Source of the DNA: Actinobacteria bacterium OK074
Lineage (GTDB): Bacteria; Actinomycetota; Actinomycetes; Streptomycetales; Streptomycetaceae
DNA length: 64,000 bases
Assembly (NCBI GenBank): GCA_001298575.1
Contig: LJCV01000044.1
Location: 1-64,000 of the forward strand
Direction of reading: 5' to 3'
Part shown: positions 17,651 through 26,450 of the stretch, piece after piece
How the letters are laid out: every line of letters starts with the position of its first letter
Numbering within the stretch: position 1 is the first letter of the stretch
The notes under the pieces: model-generated
What the model was told of the DNA's origin: nothing
The model's database searches: none
What the model saw: only the letters and a program-made list of their open reading frames with translations
Program-made: the position numbers and the translations under genes

Positions 17651-17797
17651 ATGTCCGTTCGCACCCGCATCCTCATGACCGTCGTCGCGGCCCTCGTCGG
17701 CGCGGTCCCGCTCGCCGTCCACGCCGGGGGCCTCTCCGCCCCCGGCCGGACCGTCACCCGGGCCGCCGTCTCCCCGGACGGTCTCATCTGGGACTGA
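17651..17797 (+). CDS. Small secreted-type peptide, unknown function (48 aa)
   Basis: The ATG is preceded by a strong GGAGGAAAG ribosome site. The peptide has a basic start (MSVRTR), a hydrophobic stretch ILMTVVAALVGAVPLAV, and a small-residue region HAGG that could serve as a signal peptidase site. The mature part would be about 23 residues ending SPDGLIWD. Codon use is GC-biased as in neighbouring real genes. Its last 14 nt overlap the 3' end of the convergent oxidoreductase gene. I do not recognise a family. It could be a secreted peptide or a precursor peptide, but no modification enzyme is obvious nearby. Confidence 0.55.
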   Translation: MSVRTRILMTVVAALVGAVPLAVHAGGLSAPGRTVTRAAVSPDGLIWD

Positions 17798-19373
17798 GGT
17801 CCTCCTCCAGGACCGCCATCGCCGCGTTGTGCCCCGGAACCCCGCTCACCCCTCCCCCACGGACCGCTCCCGCCCCGCACAGCAGGACGTTCGGCTGCCG
17901 GGTCTCGACCCCCCAACGGCCGGTGCCCTCCTGCGCGTACGGCCAGGCCAGCTCGCGGTGGAAGATGTTGCCGCCCGGCAGCCGCAGGTCGCGTTCCAGG
18001 TCGAGCGGGGTCTTCGCCTCGATGCAGGGCCGCCCGTCCGCATCGGTGGCCAGGCAGTCGGCGAGCGGTTCGGCGAGGTGGGCGTCCAGCTGCGCCAGCG
18101 TCGACTTGAGCAGCTCCTCGCGTACGGCGTCGTTGTCCCGCTCGAACAGCCGGGCGGGGGTGTGCAGGCCGAACAGGGTGAGGGTGTGGTGGCCGCTGTC
18201 CGCCAGCTCGGGGCCCAGGATCGAGGGGTCCGTCAGGGAGTGGCAGTAGATCTCCGACGGCGGCGCCTCGGGCAGTGCCCCTGACGCCGCCTGCGCGTGG
18301 GCGGCGGCCAACTGCCCGTACCCCTCGGCGATGTGGAAGGTTCCCGCGAACGCCTCGCGCGGGTCGACGGCGGTGTCGCGCAGCCGGGGCAGCCGGGTGA
18401 GCAGCATGTTCACCTTGAGCTGGGCGCCCTCGGCGGGGGTGGGCGGGGTCTCGCCGGTGAGGCGGGCCAGCTCCTGCGGGGAGGCGTTGACGAGTACGTG
18501 CCGGGCGGCGGCGACGCCCTCGCCGTCCGCCGTGCGGTAGGCGACCTCCGCGGACCGCCCGTCGGACTCGATCCGGATCGCCTCGTGGCCGGTGGCCAGC
18601 ACCGCGCCCGCCGTGCGCGCGGCCTCGGCGAGGGCGTCGGTCAGGGCGCCCATGCCGCCGACCGGCACGTCCCAGGCGCCGGTGCCGCCGCCGATCACGT
18701 GGTAGAGGAAGCAGCGGTTCTGGGCGAGGGAGGGGTCGTGGGCGTCGGCGAAGGTGCCGATCAGGGCGTCGGTGAGGACGACGCCGCGCACCAGGTCGTC
18801 GGCGAACCGCTCCTCGATCGCCGCGCCGACCGGTTCCTCGAACAGGGTCCGCCAGGCGTCCTCGTCGTCGATCCGGCGGCGCAGCGCCTCGCGGGTCGGC
18901 AGCGGCTCGGTCAGCGTCGGGAACACCTGCCGCGCGAGCCGGCCGGTCATGCCGTAGAACCGCTGCCACGCCTCGTACTCGCGCGGGGAGCCGGTGAGCC
19001 GTTCGAACGCCTCCCGGGTGCGCCGCTCGCCGCCGCCGACCAGCAGGCCGGTGGGGCGCCCGGCGCGTTCGCAGGGGGTGTACGAGGAGACCGTGCGGGC
19101 GCGGACCCGGAAGTCCAGGCCGAGGTCGCGGACGATCTTCGCGGGCAGCAGGCTGACCAGGTAGGAGTAGCGCGACAGCCGGGCGTCGACCCCGGCGAAC
19201 GGCCGGGTGGAGACGGCGGCGCCGCCGGTGGTCCCGAGCCGCTCCAGCACCAGCACCGACCGCCCGGCCCGGGCGAGGTAGGCGGCGGCGACCAGCCCGT
19301 TGTGACCGCCGCCGACGATCACGGTGTCGTAACGGCCGGATACCGGGCTCTGGTGTCCCTCATGTGCAGGCAT
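17784..19373 (-). CDS. FAD-dependent oxidoreductase, phytoene desaturase family
   Basis: A 529-aa flavin amine-oxidase/phytoene-desaturase-like protein. The N-terminus holds the dinucleotide-binding motif YDTVIVGGGHNGLVAAAYLA followed by VLVLERLGTTGGAA. The C-terminus has the second FAD-contact segment NVLLCGAGAVRGGGVSGVPG. Length and motif order match the uncharacterised COG1233-type oxidoreductases of actinobacteria. The ATG at 19373 is used; the frame is open further upstream but without homology. No carotenoid genes are nearby, so its substrate is unknown. Confidence 0.85.
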   Translation of the reverse strand: MPAHEGHQSPVSGRYDTVIVGGGHNGLVAAAYLARAGRSVLVLERLGTTGGAAVSTRPFAGVDARLSRYSYLVSLLPAKIVRDLGLDFRVRARTVSSYTPCERAGRPTGLLVGGGERRTREAFERLTGSPREYEAWQRFYGMTGRLARQVFPTLTEPLPTREALRRRIDDEDAWRTLFEEPVGAAIEERFADDLVRGVVLTDALIGTFADAHDPSLAQNRCFLYHVIGGGTGAWDVPVGGMGALTDALAEAARTAGAVLATGHEAIRIESDGRSAEVAYRTADGEGVAAARHVLVNASPQELARLTGETPPTPAEGAQLKVNMLLTRLPRLRDTAVDPREAFAGTFHIAEGYGQLAAAHAQAASGALPEAPPSEIYCHSLTDPSILGPELADSGHHTLTLFGLHTPARLFERDNDAVREELLKSTLAQLDAHLAEPLADCLATDADGRPCIEAKTPLDLERDLRLPGGNIFHRELAWPYAQEGTGRWGVETRQPNVLLCGAGAVRGGGVSGVPGHNAAMAVLEEDLSPR

Positions 19374-19414
19374 GGGCTCTTCGTAACACGGGGTGATCCC
19401 TGTCGGCCAGGAGG

Positions 19415-19480
19415 GGGCGCCACGGGTGTGGCCGCGCGTGCCGGTGCCACGACGGCCGGGCGGCTGTTCCCGTGGCGCCC
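19415..19480. terminator. Long-arm hairpin between kinase and oxidoreductase
   Basis: Twelve-base perfect arms GGGCGCCACGGG (19415-19426) and CCCGTGGCGCCC (19469-19480) frame a 42-nt GC-rich loop. It lies just past the kinase stop and upstream of the oxidoreductase start, both leftward, so it may end the kinase transcript. Confidence 0.5.
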
Positions 19481-19495
19481 GCACGCTCGTGCGTC

Positions 19496-21730
19496 TCAGC
19501 CGCCCGCGAGCTGCCGCTGTCGGGACGCCGCCACCCTGCGGTACACCTGCGCCGCCTCCTGCGCCCGGCCCAGCTGTTCCAGGCAGTGGGCCTCGTCGGT
19601 GCGGCCGGCGAGGGTGTCGGGGTGGTCGGGACCGAGGACGAGTTCGCGGGCGGCGGCGACCCGGTGGTACTCGGTGAGGGCGTCCGCCCACCGGCCCAGC
19701 CAGCCGAGGCCGACGGCGACCTCGCGACGGCTGACCAGCGTGTCGGGATGGTCGGCGCCCAGCACGCGCTCCCGGATCGCGCACACGTCCCGGGCCTCCG
19801 CGAGCGCCTCCTCCCAGCGGCCGAGCCGCCCGAGGTTGACGCCGAGACCGTGGCGGGCGCGCAGCGTCTCGGCGTGGGCGGAGCCGTGGACGCGGGTGCG
19901 GTCCTCGACCAGGTCGCGGTAGAGCGCGAGGGCCTCCGCGCTGCGGCCCAGCCGCCCGAGGCTGATGCCGACCTCGTAGCGGGCGGCGAGGGTGTCCGGG
20001 TGGTCGGGCCCGAGCGCCCGCTCGCGCGCCCCGGCCACCTCCGCGTACGTCCGCAGCGCCTGCGGCCACTGCCCCAACTGGCCCAGCGCGTAGGCGACTT
20101 CGTACCGGGTGACCAGGGTGTCCGGATGTTCCGCGCCGAGCACCCGGGCGCGCGCGTCGGCGACCTCGCGGGCCATCCGGTACGACTCCTCCAGCCTCCC
20201 GAGGCGGCCGAGGTTGAAGGCGAGGTTGTGGCGGCAGCGCAGGGTGTCCGGGTGCTCGGGGCCCATCACCCGCTCCCGGGCGGCCAGCACGGAGGTGTAC
20301 GCCTGGTGCGCCTCGGCGTGCCGCCCCAACTGGCCCAGCACGTACGCCATTTCCTGCCGGGCGGCCAGGGTCTCGGGGTGGTCGGGGCCGAGGAGGTGCT
20401 CGCGCGCCCGGGCCACGTGCGCGTACTCGCGCAGGGCGTCGGCGGGGTGGCCGGTGCGGCTGAGGGTGAAGCCGACCTCGTAGCGGCTGGCGAGGGTGTC
20501 GGGGTGGTCGGGGCCGAGGAGTCCGGCCCGTTCGGCGGCGACCGCGCGGTGCACCTCGCCCGCCTCCGCCCAGCGGCCGAGCCGCCCCAGGGTGAGCCCC
20601 GCACTATGGCGCCCGGCCAGCGCGGTCGCCAACTCCCTTGAGGGGTCCGCCCGTTCGGCGGGCGGCGCGGTCCACTCCCCGGTCAGCCCCGCCGCGGGGT
20701 CCGGCGGGACGGCGGCGCCGATCGCCTGGCCGCCCGCCTTGTGCCCGGTGTTCATGCCACGGGTCCAGGACGGCAGCCGGGACCGTCCCGGGCGGTCGGC
20801 GAGGGCGCGCGCGGCGGTCGGCGTCCGGTCGGCGAGGGCGGGCGCGACGGTCACGACCGTCGGCGTCCGGCCGGCGGCACCGGCCCGGCCCGCGCCGATG
20901 CGCTCGCCCAACTCCAGGGCGTCGTACGGTCGTTGCTCGGGCTCCTTGGCGAGCAGGTCCAGCACGATCCGCTCCAGGTACTCGGGCAGTTCGGCCCGGT
21001 GGCGGCGCGGCGGCTCGGGCGGGGTGTCCCGGTGGCCGATGAGCACGGACCAGGCGTCGTCCAGGTCGAACGGCGGTACCCCGGTGGCGATTTCGTAGAG
21101 CACGCAGCCCAGCGAGTACAGGTCGCTGCGGTGGTCGAGTTCGCCGCCGCCGATCTGCTCCGGCGACATGTAGTGCGGGGTGCCCATGGCCACCCCGGTG
21201 CCGGTCAGCCGGGCGGTGAAGCCGATGTCGTGACCGAGGCGGGCGATGCCGAAGTCGCAGATCTTCACCGTGCCGTCGGTCAGCCGCACGATGTTCGCGG
21301 GCTTCAAGTCGCGGTGCACGATGCCCTGTTGGTGGGTGTAGGCGAGGGCGGCGGCGACCTGTTCGGCGACCTCGACGACCTGGGCGACCGGCAGCGGATG
21401 GTGCTTGTTGTCCTCCAGCAGCTGGCTGAGGTTGCGGCCGTCGAGGAGCTCCATGACGAGGTAGAGCACGCCCTCGCTCTCGCCGAAGTCGTGCACGACG
21501 GTCACACCGCGGTGCTGGAGGGAGGCCGCCACCCTGGCCTCTCGGCGGAACCGCTCTCTCAACACCCGTGCGAACGACTGCTCGTGGTGCTTGTTGAGGG
21601 GGCTGAGGCACTTCACGGCGACCTGCCGGCCCAGCGACTCGTCTCTCGCCCGCCAGACCTCGCCCATCCCTCCGCGCCCGATCAGATCGAGCAACCGGTA
21701 CCGGCCCTGAACCAGCCTGGTGTCCGCCAT
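19496..21730 (-). CDS. Soluble Ser/Thr protein kinase with TPR array
   Basis: A 744-aa protein. Residues 1-270 form a Hanks-type kinase: glycine loop GRGGMGEVW, VAVK lysine, HRDLKPAN catalytic loop, DFG, and GTPHYMSPEQ activation segment. A linker (about 270-370) follows, then nine near-identical repeats of about 42 residues with the pattern GPDHPDTL-x-R...LGR...EA, of the kinesin-light-chain/TPR_10 type. No transmembrane helix is visible, unlike PknB-type sensor kinases, so the repeats probably bring substrates to a cytoplasmic kinase. ATG 21730 begins MADTRLVQGRYRLLDLIG, the normal kinase N-terminus; the frame is open upstream but without homology. Confidence 0.93.
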   Translation of the reverse strand: MADTRLVQGRYRLLDLIGRGGMGEVWRARDESLGRQVAVKCLSPLNKHHEQSFARVLRERFRREARVAASLQHRGVTVVHDFGESEGVLYLVMELLDGRNLSQLLEDNKHHPLPVAQVVEVAEQVAAALAYTHQQGIVHRDLKPANIVRLTDGTVKICDFGIARLGHDIGFTARLTGTGVAMGTPHYMSPEQIGGGELDHRSDLYSLGCVLYEIATGVPPFDLDDAWSVLIGHRDTPPEPPRRHRAELPEYLERIVLDLLAKEPEQRPYDALELGERIGAGRAGAAGRTPTVVTVAPALADRTPTAARALADRPGRSRLPSWTRGMNTGHKAGGQAIGAAVPPDPAAGLTGEWTAPPAERADPSRELATALAGRHSAGLTLGRLGRWAEAGEVHRAVAAERAGLLGPDHPDTLASRYEVGFTLSRTGHPADALREYAHVARAREHLLGPDHPETLAARQEMAYVLGQLGRHAEAHQAYTSVLAARERVMGPEHPDTLRCRHNLAFNLGRLGRLEESYRMAREVADARARVLGAEHPDTLVTRYEVAYALGQLGQWPQALRTYAEVAGARERALGPDHPDTLAARYEVGISLGRLGRSAEALALYRDLVEDRTRVHGSAHAETLRARHGLGVNLGRLGRWEEALAEARDVCAIRERVLGADHPDTLVSRREVAVGLGWLGRWADALTEYHRVAAARELVLGPDHPDTLAGRTDEAHCLEQLGRAQEAAQVYRRVAASRQRQLAGG

Positions 21731-21789
21731 CGCCGACGACCGCCCCCAAGTCCCCCTCGTTCCCTCCCCTGGGTGCCCAGTATGGCGAG

Positions 21790-22647
21790 TTATCTGCCGA
21801 CTTTGTACGGTGCCGGACGTGCACCGGAGCCGAGCCGTGCCACCGCGCGCAGGATGTGTCTGGGCGGGAGTTGCCGACGCAGCCCTCCGGGAATCCGGCG
21901 CAGCACGGTGCCGGTGCGGCGCAGGCGCCGGGTGACGACGGCGGGCGGCGGGGCGGCGCGGCCGTACAACTCCTGGGCGTACGGCGGCAGGCAAGCGTAC
22001 GCGAGGTCGGCCACGCGCCGCCACAGCAGGTCGCGCGCCGGAGCGAGCAGCGGGTGGACCGGCGGACGGCACAGGAAGTCGTCCACCTCGCGGGCCTCGG
22101 GTCCGGCGGCGAGTTCCGGCCGTACCTTCTCGAAGTAGGCGGTCAACTCGGCGCGACTGCCGGGGACTTCGGCCGGGTCGAGGCCCACCAGGCGGGCGAC
22201 GACACGCTGTTCGGCGAGGTAACGATCCGCGGCGGCGTCGCCGAGGGGGAAGCCGGAGCGGCGCTGGACGTCCAGATAGGAGTCGACGGAGGCGCAGTGC
22301 ACCCACAGCAGCAGCCCGGGTTCGTCGACGCCGTACCGCTCCCCGGTGTCCGGGTCGGTCGCCTTGAGCAGCCGGTGGATGCGCCGTATCCGGGCGCCCG
22401 CCTCCTCGGCCTCCGCGGCGGTGCCGTACACCGCGGTGGCCACGAAGTCGACGGTCCGCATCAGCCGGCCCCAGGCGTCGCGTCGGAAGTCGGAGTTCTG
22501 CACGACACCGCGCACGGCACGCGGGTGCAGGGCCTGGAGGTAGAGCGCACGGATTCCGGCGACCCACATCAGCGCGTCACCGTGCATGTTCCAGGTCACG
22601 GAACCCGGGCCGAACAGACCGGGGTCACCCGCGGGCGTGGACTCCAT
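21790..22647 (-). CDS. MpaB-family (DUF2236) oxygenase-like protein
   Basis: A 285-aa helical protein of the oxygenase MpaB/latex-clearing-protein family (DUF2236). Family-like segments include the early ALHPRAVRGVVQNSDF and LLLWVHCASVDSYL, which supply the conserved histidines expected of a haem-binding protein. The C-terminus is very basic. It lies alone, same strand as the kinase, with 59 bp between. The substrate is unknown. The 214 bp upstream hold no gene and presumably its promoter. Confidence 0.8.
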   Translation of the reverse strand: MESTPAGDPGLFGPGSVTWNMHGDALMWVAGIRALYLQALHPRAVRGVVQNSDFRRDAWGRLMRTVDFVATAVYGTAAEAEEAGARIRRIHRLLKATDPDTGERYGVDEPGLLLWVHCASVDSYLDVQRRSGFPLGDAAADRYLAEQRVVARLVGLDPAEVPGSRAELTAYFEKVRPELAAGPEAREVDDFLCRPPVHPLLAPARDLLWRRVADLAYACLPPYAQELYGRAAPPPAVVTRRLRRTGTVLRRIPGGLRRQLPPRHILRAVARLGSGARPAPYKVGR

Positions 22648-22861
22648 CGCGCCAGGTTACGCCGGGGGTGCGGGGCCTCGGGAGCGGTGTCCGCCGAGTA
22701 CGGAAACACGAGCATCATCGGCGTCGCCGCCCTGCGGCCCTTCGGCACGTACACGGCACCCGGCGCAAGCTGAGGCGTCCGGCGCCAGAGCCTCGACCGA
22801 AACCTGCCGTGACCGGCGCCGGGACCGACATCGATAGCCGCGCACCCTCACCGCCGCACCC

Positions 22862-24040
22862 TCACCGCCGTACCCTCGGCATCCCCAACCCGATCCACGA
22901 AATGATCTCCCGCTGGATCTCGTTGTTGCCGCCGCCGAAGGTGAAGATGACGGCCGCGCGGTAGCCGCGTTCCAGTTCGCCGCGCAGGACGGCGCCCGCC
23001 GACGCCTCCTTCAGGGATCCCGCCGCGCCCACGACCTCCATGAGCCAGGCGTACGCGTCCCGGCGGGCCTCGGAGCCGTAGACCTTGACGGCGGAGGCGT
23101 CCTGCGGGGTGAGGGTGCCCTCCTCGACGGCGCTGACCATCTGCCAGTTGAGGAGTTTCATCGCCTCCAGCCGGGTGTGGGTCCGCGCGAGGAGGCGCCG
23201 TACCCAGGGCAGGTCGATCACCCGGCGGCCGTCGGCGAGTTTGGTCTCCATGGTCCAGCGCTGGACGTCGTGCAGGGCGCGGATCGCGGTGGTGCCGTGG
23301 GCGGCGAGGGTGACGCGCTCGTGGTTGAGCTGGTTGGTGATCAGCCGCCAGCCCTGGTTCTCGGCGCCGACCCGGCGGGAGACGGGGACGCGGATGTCCT
23401 CGTAGTGGCTGGCGGTGGTGTCGTGCCCGGCGAGGGTGTGGATGAGGGTGCAGGAGTAGCCGGGGTCGGTGGTCGGCACCAGCAGCATGGTGATGCCCTT
23501 GTGCGGCGGAGCTTCGGGGTCGGTGCGCACGGCGAGCCACACCCAGTCGGCGGTGTCGCCGTTGGTCGTCCAGATCTTCTGGCCGTTGACGACGTAGGTG
23601 TCGCCGTCGCGGACCGCGCGCGTCCTCAGCGCCGCCAGGTCGGTGCCCGCGTCGGGTTCGCTGTAGCCGATGGCGAAGTCGAGTTCGCCGGACAGGACGC
23701 GGGGCAGGAAGTACGCCTTCTGCTCGTCGGTGCCGTAGCGCATGAGGGTGGGGCCGACGGTGTTGAGCGCCATCAGCGGCAGCGGGACGCCCGCCTGGGC
23801 GGCCTCGTCGAAGAACACGAACTGTTCGGTGGCGGTCAGGCCCCGGCCGCCGTACTCCTTGGGCCAGCCGACGCCGAGCCAGCCGTCCGCGCCGAGCCGG
23901 CGGATGGTGCTCCGGTAGAACTTCTTCTGCTCGGCCGGGTCCGGGAACCGGGACCGGCCGCCCTCCGGGACGAGTCCGGCGAAGTACGCGCGCAGTTCGG
24001 CGCGGAGCCGCTGCTGTCCGGGTGTGTAGTCGAGGTGCAC
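22862..24040 (-). CDS. Acyl-CoA dehydrogenase
   Basis: A 392-aa flavoprotein of standard length. It shows IGYSEPDAGTDLAALRTRA (substrate/FAD segment), GQKIWTTNGDTADWVWLAVRT, and a C-terminal FGGGNNEIQREIISWIGLGMPR FAD/tetramer motif. The sequence most resembles the actinobacterial FadE group linked to steroid or branched substrates. The GTG at 24040 has AGGAGGC 2-9 nt upstream. A divergent TetR gene and a KstR-like operator in the shared promoter indicate repression by a TetR protein. The last codons lie in a 14-bp tandem repeat (22847-22876). Confidence 0.9.
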   Translation of the reverse strand: MHLDYTPGQQRLRAELRAYFAGLVPEGGRSRFPDPAEQKKFYRSTIRRLGADGWLGVGWPKEYGGRGLTATEQFVFFDEAAQAGVPLPLMALNTVGPTLMRYGTDEQKAYFLPRVLSGELDFAIGYSEPDAGTDLAALRTRAVRDGDTYVVNGQKIWTTNGDTADWVWLAVRTDPEAPPHKGITMLLVPTTDPGYSCTLIHTLAGHDTTASHYEDIRVPVSRRVGAENQGWRLITNQLNHERVTLAAHGTTAIRALHDVQRWTMETKLADGRRVIDLPWVRRLLARTHTRLEAMKLLNWQMVSAVEEGTLTPQDASAVKVYGSEARRDAYAWLMEVVGAAGSLKEASAGAVLRGELERGYRAAVIFTFGGGNNEIQREIISWIGLGMPRVRR

Positions 24041-24083
24041 GGCGCCTCCTGGAACCCGCGTCCTGTCCTGACGGCGCACACCG

Positions 24084-24097
24084 TAGAACGTGTTCCA
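24084..24097. promoter_or_regulatory. KstR-like TetR operator
   Basis: TAGAACGTGTTCCA matches the known KstR consensus TNNAACNNGTTNNA at every fixed position. It lies 44 bp upstream of the acyl-CoA dehydrogenase GTG, within the promoter region shared with the divergent TetR gene. Binding by that TetR protein is inferred. I saw no other protein-binding signal in the rest of the 318-bp gap. Confidence 0.6.
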
Positions 24098-24358
24098 GAA
24101 ATTGGGAATGGCGAGGGGGATTCCGGGCGGACGCCCTGTGCTCGGGGGGCGCGTGCGGCGTGCGTGCGGGGTGGGTGGGCCCGGTCTCGGCCATGCCCGG
24201 TCCCGTTGAGAAGCGTCCGGCGTAGCATGCGAGGAACTCTCCGGGGATCGCTTCGGCCGGAAGCCGTTCCCGAGGCACGCACCACGCTCACCGAGGGAGT
24301 CGTCCCGGCGCCCGGCCACGGCGTGGGACGTCCCGCCACGACACTGGACCCACTGCTC

Positions 24359-24955
24359 ATGACGACCGACAAGGGCGACGCGGCGGCCGCGCGGCCGTCC
24401 CCGCACGGCAGACCGGGGCTGAACCGGCGCAACATCGCGGCGGCCGCCCTGGCACTGATCGACGCGGGCGGCCTCGGCTCCTTCTCGATGCGCAAACTGG
24501 GGACGGGGCTGGGTGTCGACCCGATGGCGGTCTACCGCCACTTCCGTGACCAGGACGAACTGTTCGACGGCGTCGCTCAGGCGCTCTTCGAGGAGGTCGA
24601 CATCGAGGCGCTGGACTGGGACGGCACCTGGCGCACGGTCCTCGAACAGTTCTGCCGGGAGCTGCGGGACGCGCTGCTGCGCCATCCGCACGCGGTCCCC
24701 GTGTTCGCGACCCGCCGCACGCCCTCCTGGGCCTCGGTCGACTGCGGGGTGCGCGTGGCCCGGATGCTCCAGGCGGACGGCTTCGCCCCGGCGCGCTCGG
24801 TGCACATGGTGCTCTGCCTGCGGGAGTTCACCACCGGGCACGCCCTGAGCCAGGCGGTGAGCCGTCCCGTCGGCGGCCATCTGGACCCGCACGAGGGGCA
24901 CCACTTCGAGGTGGGGCTCATGGCGATGCTGGACGGGTTCGAAGGGCTGCGGTGA
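24359..24955 (+). CDS. TetR family transcriptional regulator
   Basis: A 198-aa repressor. The N-terminal helix-turn-helix reads LNRRNIAAAALALIDAGGLGSFSMRKLGTGLGVDPMAVYRHF, a classical TetR DNA-binding domain. The C-terminal ligand domain is TetR_C-like (VLEQFCRELRDALLRHPHAVPVFATR). Transcribed away from the acyl-CoA dehydrogenase, it is the likely regulator of that gene. There is no good ribosome site before ATG 24359, so the mRNA may be nearly leaderless or the start slightly different. Confidence 0.88.
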   Translation: MTTDKGDAAAARPSPHGRPGLNRRNIAAAALALIDAGGLGSFSMRKLGTGLGVDPMAVYRHFRDQDELFDGVAQALFEEVDIEALDWDGTWRTVLEQFCRELRDALLRHPHAVPVFATRRTPSWASVDCGVRVARMLQADGFAPARSVHMVLCLREFTTGHALSQAVSRPVGGHLDPHEGHHFEVGLMAMLDGFEGLR

Positions 24956-24980
24956 CCGGGCGGGCCCCGCGGAGCCCGCC

Positions 24981-25361
24981 TCAGCCGAGCACCGCCAGGA
25001 AGTCCGTGCACGCCCGGGCGCAGTCGCGGCAGGCGCGGGACCCCTTCTCCCCGCCGCGCTGCCGGTCGAACATCCGGGCGCACTCCAGGCAGACGGCCCG
25101 GCACCACTCCACCTGGACGCGGAGCACGGTCTCGTCCTGGAGGTCCTGCTCGGACAGCACCCGACAGGTCGCGTCGCACACCTCCGCGCACATGACGGCC
25201 CGGCGCCGCACGCTCTCCGCCGCCGGCGGACCGCCCGGCTCCACCAGACTCGCCCGCGTCGCACAGGCCCGCGCGCACACGATGCACGCCTGCGCGCAAC
25301 CGAAACGATCCTCCAGGAACCGGAACAGCTCCTGCTGGGATGGGGATGTCGTCGAGGTCAC
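24981..25361 (-). CDS. Cys-rich four-helix copper-storage-like protein
   Basis: A 126-aa protein with 13 cysteines, mostly in C-x2/3-C pairs facing one side of predicted helices: GCAQACIVCARAC, MCAEVCDATC, WCRAVCLEC and ACRDCARAC. This is the signature of Csp-type four-helix-bundle copper-binding proteins (once annotated as DUF326 ferredoxins). No signal peptide is seen, so it would act in the cytoplasm, storing Cu(I). It overlaps no neighbour and seems unrelated to the flanking catabolic genes. Confidence 0.85.
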   Translation of the reverse strand: MTSTTSPSQQELFRFLEDRFGCAQACIVCARACATRASLVEPGGPPAAESVRRRAVMCAEVCDATCRVLSEQDLQDETVLRVQVEWCRAVCLECARMFDRQRGGEKGSRACRDCARACTDFLAVLG

Positions 25362-25424
25362 ATGGTCCGTGTTGCCGCGCTGCCGCGCGCCAAACCCGGC
25401 AGGACCGCCGATCGGCCCCCGGTG

Positions 25425-26450
25425 TCAGGCGGTCACGGCGTCGCGGGCCGCCGACAGGTCGAGGGCGATGTCGGTGATCATGTCCTCCTGGCCGCCGACC
25501 ATCTTGCGCCGCCCGGCCTCGACGAGGATCGTGCGCGTGTCCAGGCCGTAGCGGGCCGCCGCGGCCTCGGCGTGGCGCAGGAAGCTGGAGTACACCCCGG
25601 CGTAGCCGAGCGTGAGGGTCTCCCGGTCCACCCGCACGTCCCGGTCCTGGAGCGGGCGGACGACGTCGTCGGCGGCGTCCATCAGCGGGAACAGCGCGCA
25701 GCCGTGCTCCCAGCCCATGAGGTCGGCGACCGCGACGAACGCCTCCAGCGGACAGTTGCCCGCCCCCGCGCCCTGCCCGGCCAGCGAGGCGTCGACCCGC
25801 ACGGCACCGCTCTCGACCGCGACGACGGTGTTGGCGACGCCGAGGGCGAGGTTGTGGTGCGCGTGGATGCCCAACTCGGTTTCCGGGGCGAGGACTTCGC
25901 GGTAGGCGCGGAACCGGTCGCGGACGCCGTCCATCGTCAGCCGGCCACCCGAGTCGGTGACGTAGACGCAGTGGGCGCCGTAGGACTCCATCAGCTTGGC
26001 CTGGCGGGCGAGTTCGGCGGGCTCGGCCATGTGGGACATCATCAGGAACCCGGCCACGTCCATGTCCAGCTCCCGCGCGGCGGCGATGTGCTGGGCGGAG
26101 ATGTCGGCCTCGGTGCAGTGGGTGGCGATGCGCACCGAGCGGATGCCGAGGGAGTGGGCCTGCTTGAGGTCGTGGACCGTGCCGATGCCCGGCAGCAGCA
26201 GGGTCGTGGGGATCGCCTGCCGTACGGCGTCGGTGACGGCCTCGATCCACTCCCAGTCGGTGTGGGCGCCGACGCCGTAGGTGACGCTGGAGCCGGACAG
26301 GCCGTCGCCGTGCGCGATCTCGACGGCGGTGACCCCGGAGGCGTCGAGCGCGGCGGCGACGGTACGGGCCTGCTCGACGGTGTAGCGGTGCCGTACGGCG
26401 TGCATGCCGTCCCGGAGGGTGACGTCCTGGACGTAGAGGGGCGTGGTCAC
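25425..26450 (-). CDS. 4-hydroxy-2-oxovalerate aldolase
   Basis: A 341-aa class II aldolase that splits 4-hydroxy-2-oxovalerate into pyruvate and acetaldehyde. The N-terminal [15 protein letters not shown] carries the metal-binding DVTLRDGMH motif; [15 protein letters not shown] supplies the metal histidines; [11 protein letters not shown] is also typical. It belongs to the DmpG/MhpE/HsaF group. Its start overlaps the stop of the acetaldehyde dehydrogenase by 4 nt, matching the channelled two-enzyme complex known for this pair. No hydratase (MhpD/HsaE) gene is adjacent, so the upstream ring-cleavage genes must lie elsewhere. Confidence 0.95.
   Translation of the reverse strand: MTTPLYVQDVTLRDGMHAVRHRYTVEQARTVAAALDASGVTAVEIAHGDGLSGSSVTYGVGAHTDWEWIEAVTDAVRQAIPTTLLLPGIGTVHDLKQAHSLGIRSVRIATHCTEADISAQHIAAARELDMDVAGFLMMSHMAEPAELARQAKLMESYGAHCVYVTDSGGRLTMDGVRDRFRAYREVLAPETELGIHAHHNLALGVANTVVAVESGAVRVDASLAGQGAGAGNCPLEAFVAVADLMGWEHGCALFPLMDAADDVVRPLQDRDVRVDRETLTLGYAGVYSSFLRHAEAAAARYGLDTRTILVEAGRRKMVGGQEDMITDIALDLSAARDAVTA

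Noticed and set aside
19374..20069. N-terminal extension of the phytoene-desaturase-like gene
   Set aside because: The frame stays open upstream but is Pro/Arg-rich, opposite the kinase gene; the FAD motif begins 15 residues after ATG 19373.
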